From contig NZ_PWAA01000018.1 in assembly GCF_003031585.1 (NCBI RefSeq), forward strand, positions 1 through 37,025: DNA of 37,025 nt, written 5' to 3'. Under the pieces are notes generated by a model. It did no database searches. It was given only the letters and a program-made list of their open reading frames with translations, and was not told where the DNA came from. The translations under genes were made by a program, and so were the position numbers. Shown here in pieces: positions 8,501 through 16,041 of this stretch. Position 1 is the stretch's first letter, and each line of letters begins with the position of its first letter. This DNA is from Thalassobius sp. I31.1. GTDB taxonomy: Bacteria; Pseudomonadota; Alphaproteobacteria; Rhodobacterales; Rhodobacteraceae.

Positions 8501-9250
8501 AACTGCGGTCAGCTCTTTCAGCTCGCTTTCTGATGAGATGCTGACCAGTTCGACCTTGTCGCTGATATCTTCGCCAAGATCGGCTTGATTGATCCGCGCA
8601 TCCAGCCGCTCATCATGGGCGCGAAGGGCGTTGAGGATCTGCCAGACCACCTTGTAGCGTTCGTTATCATTCAACGCATCTTCGGGCTTGGTATTGGGCG
8701 GGATGGCGACCGGTAGGATGACATAGCCGAGCTTCTTACCCTCGGCCCGGCGCATGACGCGGCCCACGGATTGCACCACGTCGATCTGGCTTTTGCGGGG
8801 GTGCATGAACATGATTGCGTCAAGTGCGGGCACGTCCACGCCCTCGGACAACACCTTGGCATTGGTCAGGATGCGGCAGCTGTCATCGCCCGCATCGGCC
8901 TTGAGCCAGTTCAGCATCTCGTCGCGTGTGCTGGCGTTGAAGCTGCCGTCGACGTGGCGAACTTCGGTATGCAGGTGGCGGGTATCGTCGATCAGTTCGT
9001 TGCCGATGTATTCATCGACCACTTGCGTGAATTCATCTTCGATGATCTTGGATTTATTGATAGTTTGGCAAAAGGCCAATGCGCGCTTCATCGAGCGCGG
9101 GTCAAACTCCAGATCAGCGGTAAGGTCGGTTTTGGTCAGCGCCTTGTAGCAGCCGATAATCTTGGTGGCGTCATCCAGCGTTAGTTCCGGCCCGTTCTTA
9201 AGGCGGTTCTGAATGGTCTGAGAAACCAGCCCCTCATCAACCGCCAACAC
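5579..9250 (-). CDS. Type ISP restriction-modification enzyme, C-terminal part (helicase RecA2, methylase, target recognition)
   Basis: Read alone this is 1223 residues from a GTG, but it continues the frame of the 9260-10489 gene across one TAA. It holds the second helicase lobe (SQIDVVQSVGRVMRRAEG, residues 154-170, motif VI), a coupler region, an N6-adenine methyltransferase (LDPFTGTGTF, 494-503, SAM-binding motif I; GNPPY, 607-611, catalytic motif IV) and a long C-terminal region expected to contain target recognition. Type ISP enzymes are single polypeptides of about 1,600 residues that methylate one strand and cut after translocation-driven collisions. The methylase half is intact; whether it is translated depends on reinitiation at the GTG 10 bp past the stop. 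Confidence 0.88.
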   Translation of the reverse strand: MLAVDEGLVSQTIQNRLKNGPELTLDDATKIIGCYKALTKTDLTADLEFDPRSMKRALAFCQTINKSKIIEDEFTQVVDEYIGNELIDDTRHLHTEVRHVDGSFNASTRDEMLNWLKADAGDDSCRILTNAKVLSEGVDVPALDAIMFMHPRKSQIDVVQSVGRVMRRAEGKKLGYVILPVAIPPNTKPEDALNDNERYKVVWQILNALRAHDERLDARINQADLGEDISDKVELVSISSESELKELTAVVDDFDTNKTKAERTGAGIGDDAPERRTSDDSDQQGAFVFDEFTRAIMAKIVEKCGTREYWDKWAKDIAEIAQTHITRITAIVAQDGPERTSFLAFVEELQDDLNPEISEAEAIEMLAQHLITKPVFDALFKSSDFTKENPVSRAMEIVLGQLHEHNLAKESESLAKFYASVERRAADVVTAHGRQELILKLYDSFFKGAFPVLTQRLGIVYTPVEVVDFILHSVNDVLKSQFNQTLGSKGVHILDPFTGTGTFITRLLQSGLISPEELEHKYKHEIHANEIVLLAYYIAAVNIETVYHELAQGELSDDAPYEPFKGILLTDTFQMYEQERDMIANLLPDNSERRTKQKALDIRVIIGNPPYSSGQNSANDNAANIGYAQLDEKIRDTYAAESTATNKNSLYDSYIRAIRWASDRIGDAGVMAYVSNAGWVEGNAADGLRKCLADEFSDLYVFHLRGNQRTSGEKSRKEGGKIFGSGSRAPIAISVFVKNPDATEHGRIHFHDIGDYLDQKQKLAIVRDFRSVDGITNANGWKPITPDENNDWLDQVDRSFDKFIEIGSKENANTEAVLFKNYTRGIETGRDAWVLNSSQAVVQSKVTAMVAQYNQDLHQLQAKYGSNIPADRVGSEVETDTKKIKWTSSLLSSLASQESLQSDQTKLAPAVYRPFSKQWLYYDSTLLHRMGQNAHIFPEGTNDNRMIVLKQRWGGYGQFASMVDGLVELQTDGGTQCFPLYLYEDTKPDVGLFAADSSDTGLNRRDAITDDGLTHFQTAYPGQEISKEDLFYYIYGLLHSPDYRERFKNNLAKQLPRIPAVKSFDDFAAFVEAGRALGDLHVNFEGVDPYMVTFKEGDHRLIPEAQNDPVAFYRVKHTNKWKWGGKGKEKDLTTVIYNDNITMQNVPLAAYDYVVNGKPALEWVMERQIVKTDKKSGIVNDANDYANETVGNPRYPLELFQRVVTVSLETMKIVNGLPRLEID

Positions 9251-9259
9251 AACAACCTT

Positions 9260-10489
9260 TTAATCGGTCAGCAACTCATTCTCGACCGCCCAGCCAAACC
9301 CGCGATGGAACAGATCTTCGCCAAACTTTTTGGGATCGTCCATCGAAGCCAATTCTGCATCGTGGTCATCAGCCTTGCGTTTGGCTGTATCCGCGAAAAT
9401 GCGGGGCGTCGCAGTCATGTAGAGTCGTTTTTTGGCCGTGACATAAGCGTCGTCATGAATGCGCATAAATACGCTGGCGTCATCTTCCTCTTTCAGTTTG
9501 ACGCCTGTTGTTCGATGGGCTTCGTCACAGATCACCAGATCAAATTCAGGTAGGCCGTGCTGTTTCTGGGCGCGGGTCAACACATCGATTGAGTGATAGG
9601 TAGAAAACACCACCGTCATTCGATCCGCAGGTGCATCTGTAACCTGACGCGCGATTTTCTCCGGATCAGTTGTGGCTGGGAAAGCCAGATCATGCACATT
9701 CAGATCAAGGCTATCGGCATCGGCCCTGCGTCCGACCTTGGTATCGGAACAGGCCGAGAAGGCGGTGAACTCTTCCTGACAGTCGTTTTTCCATTCTCGC
9801 ACGGTCTGGGACATCAGCGCTAGCGATGGCACCATGAACAAAACGCGTTTGCCTTGTCCGGCCAAAGTCTCGGCAATGCGCAGACCAGTGAAGGTTTTGC
9901 CGGTGCCGCAAGCCATGATGAGCTTGCCTCTATCGGCAACGGCCAGTTTCTCCGTCACTTCCTTGATTGCTTGGATTTGGTGAGGTTTAGGGGTCTTCTT
10001 TTTTTCAAGGCTGACTGTCCCCGTGCGGACAAACTGGGACCAGTCAATCCGGCTGCCTTCCAACTCATTGATACCAATGCGGTTCCATTCCTTGGACAGC
10101 TTCTCAAGCGTTTCCTTGGCGTTGCGACCAAGCTCTTTCTGCGTGGTGTCGGCGATGACCAGTCGTGTGAACAGATCGTTAGACGCCGCCGAAATGAAGC
10201 TGTCGATATCCGGCTTCTGGATGCTGTGGTCAGGTGCATAGAATTTGCACTGGATCGCAGCATAACCAGCACCGTCCGCTAGCGTCGCCACCAGATCAAT
10301 GCCGGTGTCTACGTTGCTCCAGCCCTGAGATTTTGCCCAATCCGCGAAAGGCACGACCTCGGAATAGAATTGCTTTTGCGTATCGTCGTTCTCAAGGAAA
10401 ACGCGCACCAGCTTTTCAAAGTAATCGCCTTTTTCACGCTCGGTACGTGCAGCTTGTCGATAGGTATTTAAAATTTCTTGCAGCTGCAT
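9260..10489 (-). CDS. Type ISP restriction-modification enzyme, N-terminal part (nuclease and helicase RecA1)
   Basis: The 409 residues carry an Mrr-like PD-(D/E)xK nuclease (GIDLVATL with D65, then QCK at 80-82) followed by an SF2 helicase lobe: Walker A ACGTGKT at 193-199, DEAH at 322-325 and TATP near 357. It ends ELLTD then TAA. The next codons, in the same frame, read KVVVLAVDEGLVSQ. In relatives that I recall, this junction is D-Y-K-V-V-V-LAVDEGLVSQ, so the TAA stands where a Tyr codon (TAT/TAC) is expected. Without readthrough, the nuclease and first helicase lobe are severed from the second lobe, which should abolish translocation and cutting. The gene lies about 100 bp downstream of a small controller-like gene. 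Confidence 0.88.
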   Translation of the reverse strand: MQLQEILNTYRQAARTEREKGDYFEKLVRVFLENDDTQKQFYSEVVPFADWAKSQGWSNVDTGIDLVATLADGAGYAAIQCKFYAPDHSIQKPDIDSFISAASNDLFTRLVIADTTQKELGRNAKETLEKLSKEWNRIGINELEGSRIDWSQFVRTGTVSLEKKKTPKPHQIQAIKEVTEKLAVADRGKLIMACGTGKTFTGLRIAETLAGQGKRVLFMVPSLALMSQTVREWKNDCQEEFTAFSACSDTKVGRRADADSLDLNVHDLAFPATTDPEKIARQVTDAPADRMTVVFSTYHSIDVLTRAQKQHGLPEFDLVICDEAHRTTGVKLKEEDDASVFMRIHDDAYVTAKKRLYMTATPRIFADTAKRKADDHDAELASMDDPKKFGEDLFHRGFGWAVENELLTD

Positions 10490-10592
10490 CGCGTAACGGC
10501 CTCAAATGACATATTTTTATTGTGATGGGATTCGAAACCCTACCACTTATGTTTCTAGCGGTTCAGCCCCATTCGATCCACTACAGATTGTG

Positions 10593-10841
10593 TCAGGCCG
10601 CAAACTCAGCATGTTGGACAGCCTCCAGCACATCAACGGCATTGCAACCGATGGCGCGGACAACATGCACGAATTCGACAACCTCAATCTTGCGTTCACC
10701 CTTTTCGTACTTAGCGACGAAGGATTGAGGGCGATCCAGCCGATGAGCCAGTTCTGTCTGTGTCAGGTTAGCGGCTAGGCGCGCGTTCTTAAGTGCGGCC
10801 ATCAGGGCCAAATGCCCGGGGCTGCGTAAGGTTCTTCCCAT
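10593..10841 (-). CDS. XRE-family controller-like regulator of the restriction operon
   Basis: This 82-residue helix-turn-helix protein has the core LTQTELAHRLDRPQSFVAKYEKGERKIEVVEFVHVVRAIG at about residues 26-65. The size matches restriction controller (C) proteins, which delay expression of the nuclease until methylation is complete. GGAG lies 8 bases before the ATG. It precedes the ISP gene on the same strand with a 103-bp gap, and two palindromes sit just upstream. Its assignment as a controller is inference from position and size; many XRE regulators share this fold. Confidence 0.75.
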   Translation of the reverse strand: MGRTLRSPGHLALMAALKNARLAANLTQTELAHRLDRPQSFVAKYEKGERKIEVVEFVHVVRAIGCNAVDVLEAVQHAEFAA

Positions 10842-10850
10842 AGTGTGAAC

Positions 10851-10895
10851 TCCGAATAAATCCGGAATTCGGATAATCCTGATTGCGGATTATCC
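10851..10895. promoter_or_regulatory. Two adjacent palindromes upstream of the controller gene
   Basis: The first palindrome pairs TCCGAAT (10851-10857) with ATTCGGA (10867-10873). The second pairs GGATAATCC (10871-10879) with GGATTATCC (10887-10895). Both are perfect and lie between the controller gene and the divergent cassette at 10945. Tandem operators in front of a C protein gene are typical of autoregulated restriction systems, so these are candidate binding sites; they could also regulate the divergent genes. Confidence 0.55.
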
Positions 10896-10944
10896 CATTT
10901 TGGGTTATTGCTTTGGCACTTTGACACTAACTCGAGTTTTCCCA

Positions 10945-11238
10945 ATGCCCCATTGCCCCCACTGCATGACTGATCTTCACGCTGAGGCGACCACCTGCGC
11001 GGCTTGTGGGGCGCAAAAGGGCATATTGGCACCGGGGTGGACAGCGGATCGCTACGCTTTGCGGTCGTGGCCGTTGGTGATCGTGGCTGGGATGCTTGGT
11101 TTTGGCGTGTTGATTGTTGCCGCCATGGGATCAGGTGTCGGCGCATTGCTTTTGTCAATCCCGACCGTGTTTGTCGCTGGGCTGGCATGGGTGGCCCGCT
11201 ATCTCATCCCGAAACTCCCAGAAAAATGGTACCGATGA
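10945..11238 (+). CDS. Zinc-ribbon membrane protein, small
   Basis: From the ATG at 10945 the protein is 97 residues, starting MPHCPHCMTDLHAEATTCAACGAQKG. The two CxxC pairs form a zinc ribbon at residues 4-23. Two hydrophobic segments follow, near 41-60 (LVIVAGMLGFGVLIVAAMG) and 63-84 (GALLLSIPTVFVAGLAWVARYL), so a small inner-membrane protein with a cytoplasmic or exposed ribbon is likely. An earlier in-frame ATG at 10900 would add 15 unconvincing residues. It is the first gene of a chain of four in which each start overlaps the preceding stop, and it diverges from the controller gene. Function unknown. Confidence 0.65.
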   Translation: MPHCPHCMTDLHAEATTCAACGAQKGILAPGWTADRYALRSWPLVIVAGMLGFGVLIVAAMGSGVGALLLSIPTVFVAGLAWVARYLIPKLPEKWYR

Positions 11239-11642
11239 TGCAAGACGATCCAAAGGGCGTTGAGCGCCGAATGCTTGAGCTGGTGAAGCCCATTTTGCAT
11301 CCAAGCTGGCTGGAATTTGAACAGGCACCGCAATCCATCGCAGATCATGAACGCTGGGCTGAAATGCTGGAGATTCTGATCGACATTCTCGAAGATGCCC
11401 AGATTAGCTTGCGGCGTAAGCTGGTGCCAGCGGATGCGGTGGTGGATTGGTCAACGCCACGCAAGCTGTTGTCGCCGGAAAATGAGGCTTCGTTTGATCT
11501 GTCGGTGAACCCCGAAGGCGGGCTGAACATCATTGCCCGGATCGAGGACAAATCCTTCGTCGAGCATGGGTTGAGCGTCGAAGGTGTCACGACACTAATA
11601 TACACCTTCACCAACCTGCGCATGGCGAGTCCATACAGATGA
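11235..11642 (+). CDS. Hypothetical cytoplasmic protein of the overlapping cassette
   Basis: This 135-residue protein begins MMQDDPKGVERRMLELVKPILHPSWLEFEQAP. I chose the ATG at 11235 because it overlaps the previous stop as ATGA; the frame stays open further upstream, but that part lies under the zinc-ribbon gene. The protein is acidic, without signal peptide or membrane segment, and I recognise no family. Its coupling to the genes on both sides suggests it is made in fixed ratio with the zinc-ribbon membrane protein and the small ribbon-helix-helix-like protein. Confidence 0.6.
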   Translation: MMQDDPKGVERRMLELVKPILHPSWLEFEQAPQSIADHERWAEMLEILIDILEDAQISLRRKLVPADAVVDWSTPRKLLSPENEASFDLSVNPEGGLNIIARIEDKSFVEHGLSVEGVTTLIYTFTNLRMASPYR

Positions 11643-11806
11643 GCGACAAACCTGCCCTGAAACACACTTCGTTTTACATCAGCCATGAGGGCCATAAATC
11701 CCTGCGGATCGAAGCCCTGAAACGGGGGCTGACCATGAGTCAGTTGATCATTCAAGCGCTGTCGCAGGCTGGCGTGGATATTCCAGCAGAGGATCTGAAA
11801 TCATGA
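11639..11806 (+). CDS. Mini ribbon-helix-helix-like protein (55 aa)
   Basis: This very short gene overlaps both neighbours: ATGA at its start (11639) and ATGA at its end (11803-11806). It encodes MSDKPALKHTSFYISHEG at the N-terminus, then HKSLRIEALKRGLTMSQLI and an Ala/Gln-rich tail ending EDLKS. A strand (TSFYIS) followed by helix, a G-L-T-x-S-x-L turn and a second helix is the ribbon-helix-helix pattern. It could be a DNA-binding regulator of the cassette or an antitoxin-like partner. The call rests on pattern and double coupling; no family match is claimed. Confidence 0.55.
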   Translation: MSDKPALKHTSFYISHEGHKSLRIEALKRGLTMSQLIIQALSQAGVDIPAEDLKS

Positions 11807-12300
11807 AATGTATTGTGACAGCCGCACTGTTGGCGATGGCAACACCATCATTTGCCGAGGGCTGGTATTTCGAAGCATCGCTTGAGGGCGGCGCAGAATT
11901 CTGGACCTACACCAATGAAACCGGCGACGTCAGCCCGCGTCGGGTGCGCGGCAATGAAATCTGGATCACCCGCACCGATGAGATGAACGACCTTGGCCCC
12001 GATGGAACCTGCGATTTCAACAATTGCAGCGTGTCCGTGATGTTGGGTGGAGTTGGCGCTGAGGTCGGGCAGCAAGTGCAGATCACATTTTCAAACGGTG
12101 AAGTGCTGGGTTTCTCGGCGCGGGGTGGTGAGATTCTGTTTGATAATTTCTCAACAACAGGCATGGGCGCGACTAACTCGTTTGTCACCAATGTCCGTGC
12201 GGCAGAATGGGTTGAAATCAACTTTAGTTGGCGCAGTCACCGGTTCAGCCTTGCCGGATCAGCCAAGGCGCTGGATACGATCCAGCACTATCTGCAATAA
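11803..12300 (+). CDS. Secreted/periplasmic hypothetical protein
   Basis: This 165-residue protein has a clear Sec signal peptide: MKCIVTAALLAMATPSFA then EGWYFEAS, with cleavage expected after SFA. The mature part is rich in beta-type residues. It has a Cys pair in DGTCDFNNCSVS near residue 70, which suggests a periplasmic disulphide, and resembles small exported single-domain proteins of Rhodobacterales in layout only. It is the last gene of the overlapping cassette. Function unknown. Confidence 0.65.
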   Translation: MKCIVTAALLAMATPSFAEGWYFEASLEGGAEFWTYTNETGDVSPRRVRGNEIWITRTDEMNDLGPDGTCDFNNCSVSVMLGGVGAEVGQQVQITFSNGEVLGFSARGGEILFDNFSTTGMGATNSFVTNVRAAEWVEINFSWRSHRFSLAGSAKALDTIQHYLQ

Positions 12301-12435
12301 ACACAAGAAACCCTACAATAGCATGCTTTCCTTATGAGCCTGTTTTAAAATTCCTTGCGACATACTGAACTTAGACAATAAACAATCAATAACATCACCT
12401 AAGTCGCTGAAATAAATTATTTCTGAGGGAAGTCA

Positions 12436-13647
12436 TTGAATAGAAATCTTACCGTTGACGTGGTGGCGTCCTCTTGGCCGCCTCCCGGAACTCCGCCCTT
12501 ATTTCCAAGCACCTTTCACAGGGGAACCGTGTCGTGGGATATGAGCTTTCCTGCAATGCTACTTATGATTGGCTACCTAACCACGCCTACAACGTCTACG
12601 GGTGTCTCCCTAAGCGAATTTTGGGCATGGGTCAGGTACTTGTCGGCAATTACGCCAGACCCTGACCTGCGGCTAACTAACAGTTTTTCAGAGCTTGATG
12701 CGCACCAGAAAACAATCTTAAGCGACGACTTCGGAATGGGGGCACCACTCCTCTGGCTAAGTGAGCGCTTTGACCTAGACCGAATAGTGGACGGGCAGTA
12801 TTTCGTTGAACATCTGGCACCGCGGTTAGGTGCAACGCAACAAAGAACGGCTAAGCGTGGCCCAAACAAAACTCCAGATTTTGTGGCACGGGACACCACC
12901 GGCGTATGGCATGTGATCGAGTGCAAAGGAACGCAATCCGGCTCTGGATACAGTGCCCGGCAATTGGGGGATGTTGGTCCTCCGCCTTCAGGCGGCATTG
13001 CCCAGAAACGCTCAATCATATTCCCCCACGGACATACAGGACAACGCCTCGTCAGCGGACTTCAGATTGGCGTTCCGAATGGCGCGCCCAGCCGGTTGAC
13101 CATCATTGATCCAGCGCCAGAAGATCCGTTCCGGATTAACGATTCAGATATGGCACTTGCGGATGATGCTGCAACAAGATGCGTCGTGTCAAAAGTCTTG
13201 CGCCAATCGGGTTTTGAGACTGCGGCTGAAACCATGGCCTCTCCGCATGATGATGTGTTTTTCAAGGCACGCCGTGCGTCCAAGGATTTCAGCGGTGAAA
13301 TTTATGAAACGAAACTGCGTGATGAACGTGCCCGCGAAGAACTTGGAAGAAGAGAGCGCACGGTTCAATTTGCAGAAAATTATGTTGGCCGAGAAAGACA
13401 TTTTATGCTGCCCAGACCTGTAGTCGTTGATGAAAAGCAGGTTCATCGCGTAGTCTTAAGGCAGGGAATTCAAAAAGATGCCGTCGACGAAATGCAATCC
13501 AATCCAAGCATAGAAGGCCTTTTGTCAGAATCTGATATCAGTTGGGCATCTGGGTTAGGAAGAAGCATGAGTAAAAGCGGCAAAGGGTTCGCCTCCATGA
13601 CCATTGGTGACATTTTCCGGTCAGAGATAATTATGGAAAGTAGCTGA
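12436..13647 (+). CDS. Orphan PD-(D/E)xK nuclease-like protein
   Basis: This 403-residue protein has a restriction-type catalytic core: PDFVARD (D148), a 13-residue gap including TTGVWHV, then IECKG (E162, K164). That spacing and the hydrophobic strand before E-x-K match PD-(D/E)xK nucleases. A second block, AQKRSIIFPHGHTGQRLV, follows. The first 140 residues are of unknown type, and the C-terminal third is charged (ERAREELGRRERTVQ). The start is a TTG with GAGGGA 5 bases upstream; the next in-frame ATG at 12541 would remove 35 residues. It stands alone between other cargo genes without an adjacent methylase. A defence nuclease is plausible but unproven. Confidence 0.65.
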   Translation: MNRNLTVDVVASSWPPPGTPPLFPSTFHRGTVSWDMSFPAMLLMIGYLTTPTTSTGVSLSEFWAWVRYLSAITPDPDLRLTNSFSELDAHQKTILSDDFGMGAPLLWLSERFDLDRIVDGQYFVEHLAPRLGATQQRTAKRGPNKTPDFVARDTTGVWHVIECKGTQSGSGYSARQLGDVGPPPSGGIAQKRSIIFPHGHTGQRLVSGLQIGVPNGAPSRLTIIDPAPEDPFRINDSDMALADDAATRCVVSKVLRQSGFETAAETMASPHDDVFFKARRASKDFSGEIYETKLRDERAREELGRRERTVQFAENYVGRERHFMLPRPVVVDEKQVHRVVLRQGIQKDAVDEMQSNPSIEGLLSESDISWASGLGRSMSKSGKGFASMTIGDIFRSEIIMESS

Positions 13648-13756
13648 TTGCATCAATTTCATAGCATCATGATTGATCCGGAAAGCTGATAGACGATCTC
13701 TGATTTACTGAGTGGGAGGGTCACCTTACCGCCCTGTTACACAACGGAGGTGTCAG

Positions 13757-14563
13757 ATGGCACGATTTCTGGTCTGGAGCGACCTGCACGACGAATTCTG
13801 GGAAGGCTTTGATCTTCCTGACCTGACTGCCCCGGTGGACGGAGTTCTGATTGCTGGCGACACCCATACCAAAGGGCGGCATCTGGACATTCCCGCGCAG
13901 GCCGCGCGGAAATACCAATGCCCAGTGGTGGCGATCTGGGGCAATCATGAGGCTTATGGTTCGGTTTGGCCGGAACTATTGGCGAATGAACAACGCCAGC
14001 TGGCTGAGTTGTGTGGCGAGGGGCTGGATGTCCGGGTACTGCATGGCGCAGCGACTGAAATCGCCGGTATTCGCATCATTGGCGCAACGTTCTGGACAGA
14101 TTTGCAACTCTATCCCGGTTACGATCATCTGGCGCGGATGCTAGTCTCCGCTGGTATGCAGGATTACCGCGCTATTCGCACCGCGCCGGGCAAGGCATTC
14201 ACAATCACCGACATGCTAGCACGGCACATGCAGGACAAGGAAGCGATTTTTGACATTCTGGCAACGCCTCATGACGGTTCAACACTTGTCATGACTCACC
14301 ACCTGCCGGTACGCCAGCTCATCGCCCCGTGGCGCACAATTGGTGGTGAACAAAAACGGGCGATGAATAACGGTTTTGCCTGTCACCTGTGGGACGAGAT
14401 CAAAACCCATGACATTCACACATGGATCTGGGGCCATTCTCATGAAGGCGAAATCTGGACCGGGCATGGCAATCACGGTCCCATCCGTTTTGTGACGAAC
14501 CAGCGCGGCTATCCCGGTGAGGGCGCTGAGTTTGACCCGACATTCCTTATCGAAGTGGGGTAG
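13757..14563 (+). CDS. Calcineurin-like metallophosphoesterase
   Basis: This 268-residue protein contains the five motifs of the family in order: SDLH (D and H, residues 8-11), GDTH (near 35), GNHE (near 60), THH (near 180) and GHSH (near 229). These bind two metal ions that hydrolyse phosphoester bonds in nucleotides, nucleic acids or proteins; the substrate cannot be read from sequence. The ATG at 13757 follows GGAGG by 6 bases, so the longer frame from 13712 is not used. A second, unrelated metallophosphoesterase lies convergent with it at 14729-15643. Confidence 0.88.
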   Translation: MARFLVWSDLHDEFWEGFDLPDLTAPVDGVLIAGDTHTKGRHLDIPAQAARKYQCPVVAIWGNHEAYGSVWPELLANEQRQLAELCGEGLDVRVLHGAATEIAGIRIIGATFWTDLQLYPGYDHLARMLVSAGMQDYRAIRTAPGKAFTITDMLARHMQDKEAIFDILATPHDGSTLVMTHHLPVRQLIAPWRTIGGEQKRAMNNGFACHLWDEIKTHDIHTWIWGHSHEGEIWTGHGNHGPIRFVTNQRGYPGEGAEFDPTFLIEVG

Positions 14564-14728
14564 TGCTATGGCGGTGCATAGGTATGGACTGACAGATAGT
14601 TTGGCGGATGCGCAGATTTTATCGAAACCAGCCGTTCGAGGCGCCACTATCGAATAGGGAAGACGCGGACAAAGGGTAAATTCGCTGCGTTCGCACCAAC
14701 GTCAACTTTGATGAGTTCGGAATGTAGT

Positions 14729-15643
14729 TCAAAGAATCTTGATCAGATTTAGATTGTGCAGATCTTGTCCCGTGAATTTGAAGCAGTGCGGATCTTGGGG
14801 ATGATCTAGACAAAGCACATTTGTGGTTTCCAGTCGGGGTGTTCCTCTCATTTTATAATGCCCACAAAAGACCGGGCGCTCACCCGACGGATACCAAATA
14901 TCATCCAGTTCCCCTGAAAATAACCCATCTGGCAGCGCTTCCGGGCTTGGAACTGACAGACCAATATCACGCCAAGATTTAGCGCCTGATCGCCACCATG
15001 CAACGCGAACGTCATGACGTTTATTTCCTCTAAAGTCTTCGAACCAAAGACCATCAGGAAGCGCGATCTCAGGACCGCAGACAAGAGTTTGAACGGCCTT
15101 GCCAAAGTCGGTATTTTGACTGGCAACTTCCGGTAGGTCTTCGCGCTGCAACCGGCCATCTGGCCGTCTGGCCGCAATCATATTGATTTCAGACTGCCCC
15201 CAATACGCGTGAACAAGCCTAAATTCTTGGTTTTCCAACCAGAGCGGCAGACCTAGAAACCAGTCAATCCAGTCGTTTTTCTCAGTAGGATTGGTATCAA
15301 ACTGATCAATGAAGCTCTGATGTTGCGCGCAATTTTTCTTTGAATGTTCTCTCAAAGGTAGCCCATCATCTCCAGTCGAATGGAATAAAATAGCATTCAG
15401 TTCGTGATTGCCCATCACGGCACATGCTGTTCCTTGATCAATGAGCTGCCTGACGCGCACTAAAACACCTTGGTCATTGGGGTGTGACACAGAATTTCCC
15501 GCATCGATAAAATCGCCTAGAAAAGCAAACCGTTCAACCTGCGCGTGGTTTAGGTTATCTAGAGCAGCCTCTAAGAGGGACATGTCAGCATGTATGTCGG
15601 GGATAATGCCCCAATAATCATCTTTTCCCGATATGTTTGTCAT
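14729..15643 (-). CDS. PPP-type metallophosphoesterase
   Basis: The 304 residues begin with a short lead, then IPDIHAD (near 14-20), FLGDFIDAGN (near 41), MGNHELNA (near 77), VHAYWG (near 144) and CGHYKMRG (near 258). DIH / GDFIDxG / GNHE / H / GHY is the order in bacterial PPP-type phosphatases and diadenosine tetraphosphatases such as PrpE and ApaH. Substrate could be phosphoprotein or a dinucleotide. It is a single gene, immediately upstream of the left end of the IS5-type element, on the opposite strand. Confidence 0.82.
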   Translation of the reverse strand: MTNISGKDDYWGIIPDIHADMSLLEAALDNLNHAQVERFAFLGDFIDAGNSVSHPNDQGVLVRVRQLIDQGTACAVMGNHELNAILFHSTGDDGLPLREHSKKNCAQHQSFIDQFDTNPTEKNDWIDWFLGLPLWLENQEFRLVHAYWGQSEINMIAARRPDGRLQREDLPEVASQNTDFGKAVQTLVCGPEIALPDGLWFEDFRGNKRHDVRVAWWRSGAKSWRDIGLSVPSPEALPDGLFSGELDDIWYPSGERPVFCGHYKMRGTPRLETTNVLCLDHPQDPHCFKFTGQDLHNLNLIKIL

Positions 15644-15661
15644 TGCTTTACACCTCTACTA

Positions 15662-16041
15662 GGGCCTGTGGACAATCAGGATTTCCATTGGGTCTGATTT
15701 CTGATTCAAACTTCCAAAATGGAGGTTTGAATGAACGAGCAACGGTTTGTGGTTTCCGACATCTTATGGCAGCGGCTCGAGCCGCATCTACCGGGTAAGG
15801 TCAGTGATGCCGGTGCCACTGCAAAGGACAATCGCCTGTTTCTGGAAGCGGTGTTCTGGCGGGTGCGAACTGGGTCGCCATGGCGCGACCTGCCGCCTGC
15901 CTTTGGTCACTGGAACAGCCAGTTCCGGCGGTTTCGCCGGTGGGCCAAGGCCGGAGTATTCGAGAGTCTTTTCAATGCTATGAGCGGAGACGTCGACCTC
16001 GAATACGCGCTAATCGATGGAACCATCGTTCAGGTCCACCA
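15662..16041 (+). mobile_element. IS5-type insertion sequence, left end and partial transposase
   Basis: The left terminal sequence GGGCCTGTGGACAATCAGG begins at 15662, 69 bp ahead of a transposase start, as in IS5-family (IS427-like) elements. Similarity to transposase stops near 16041, after VQVHQ, and no matching right inverted repeat is visible downstream up to 16400. The element has therefore lost its 3' half. Confidence 0.65.
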
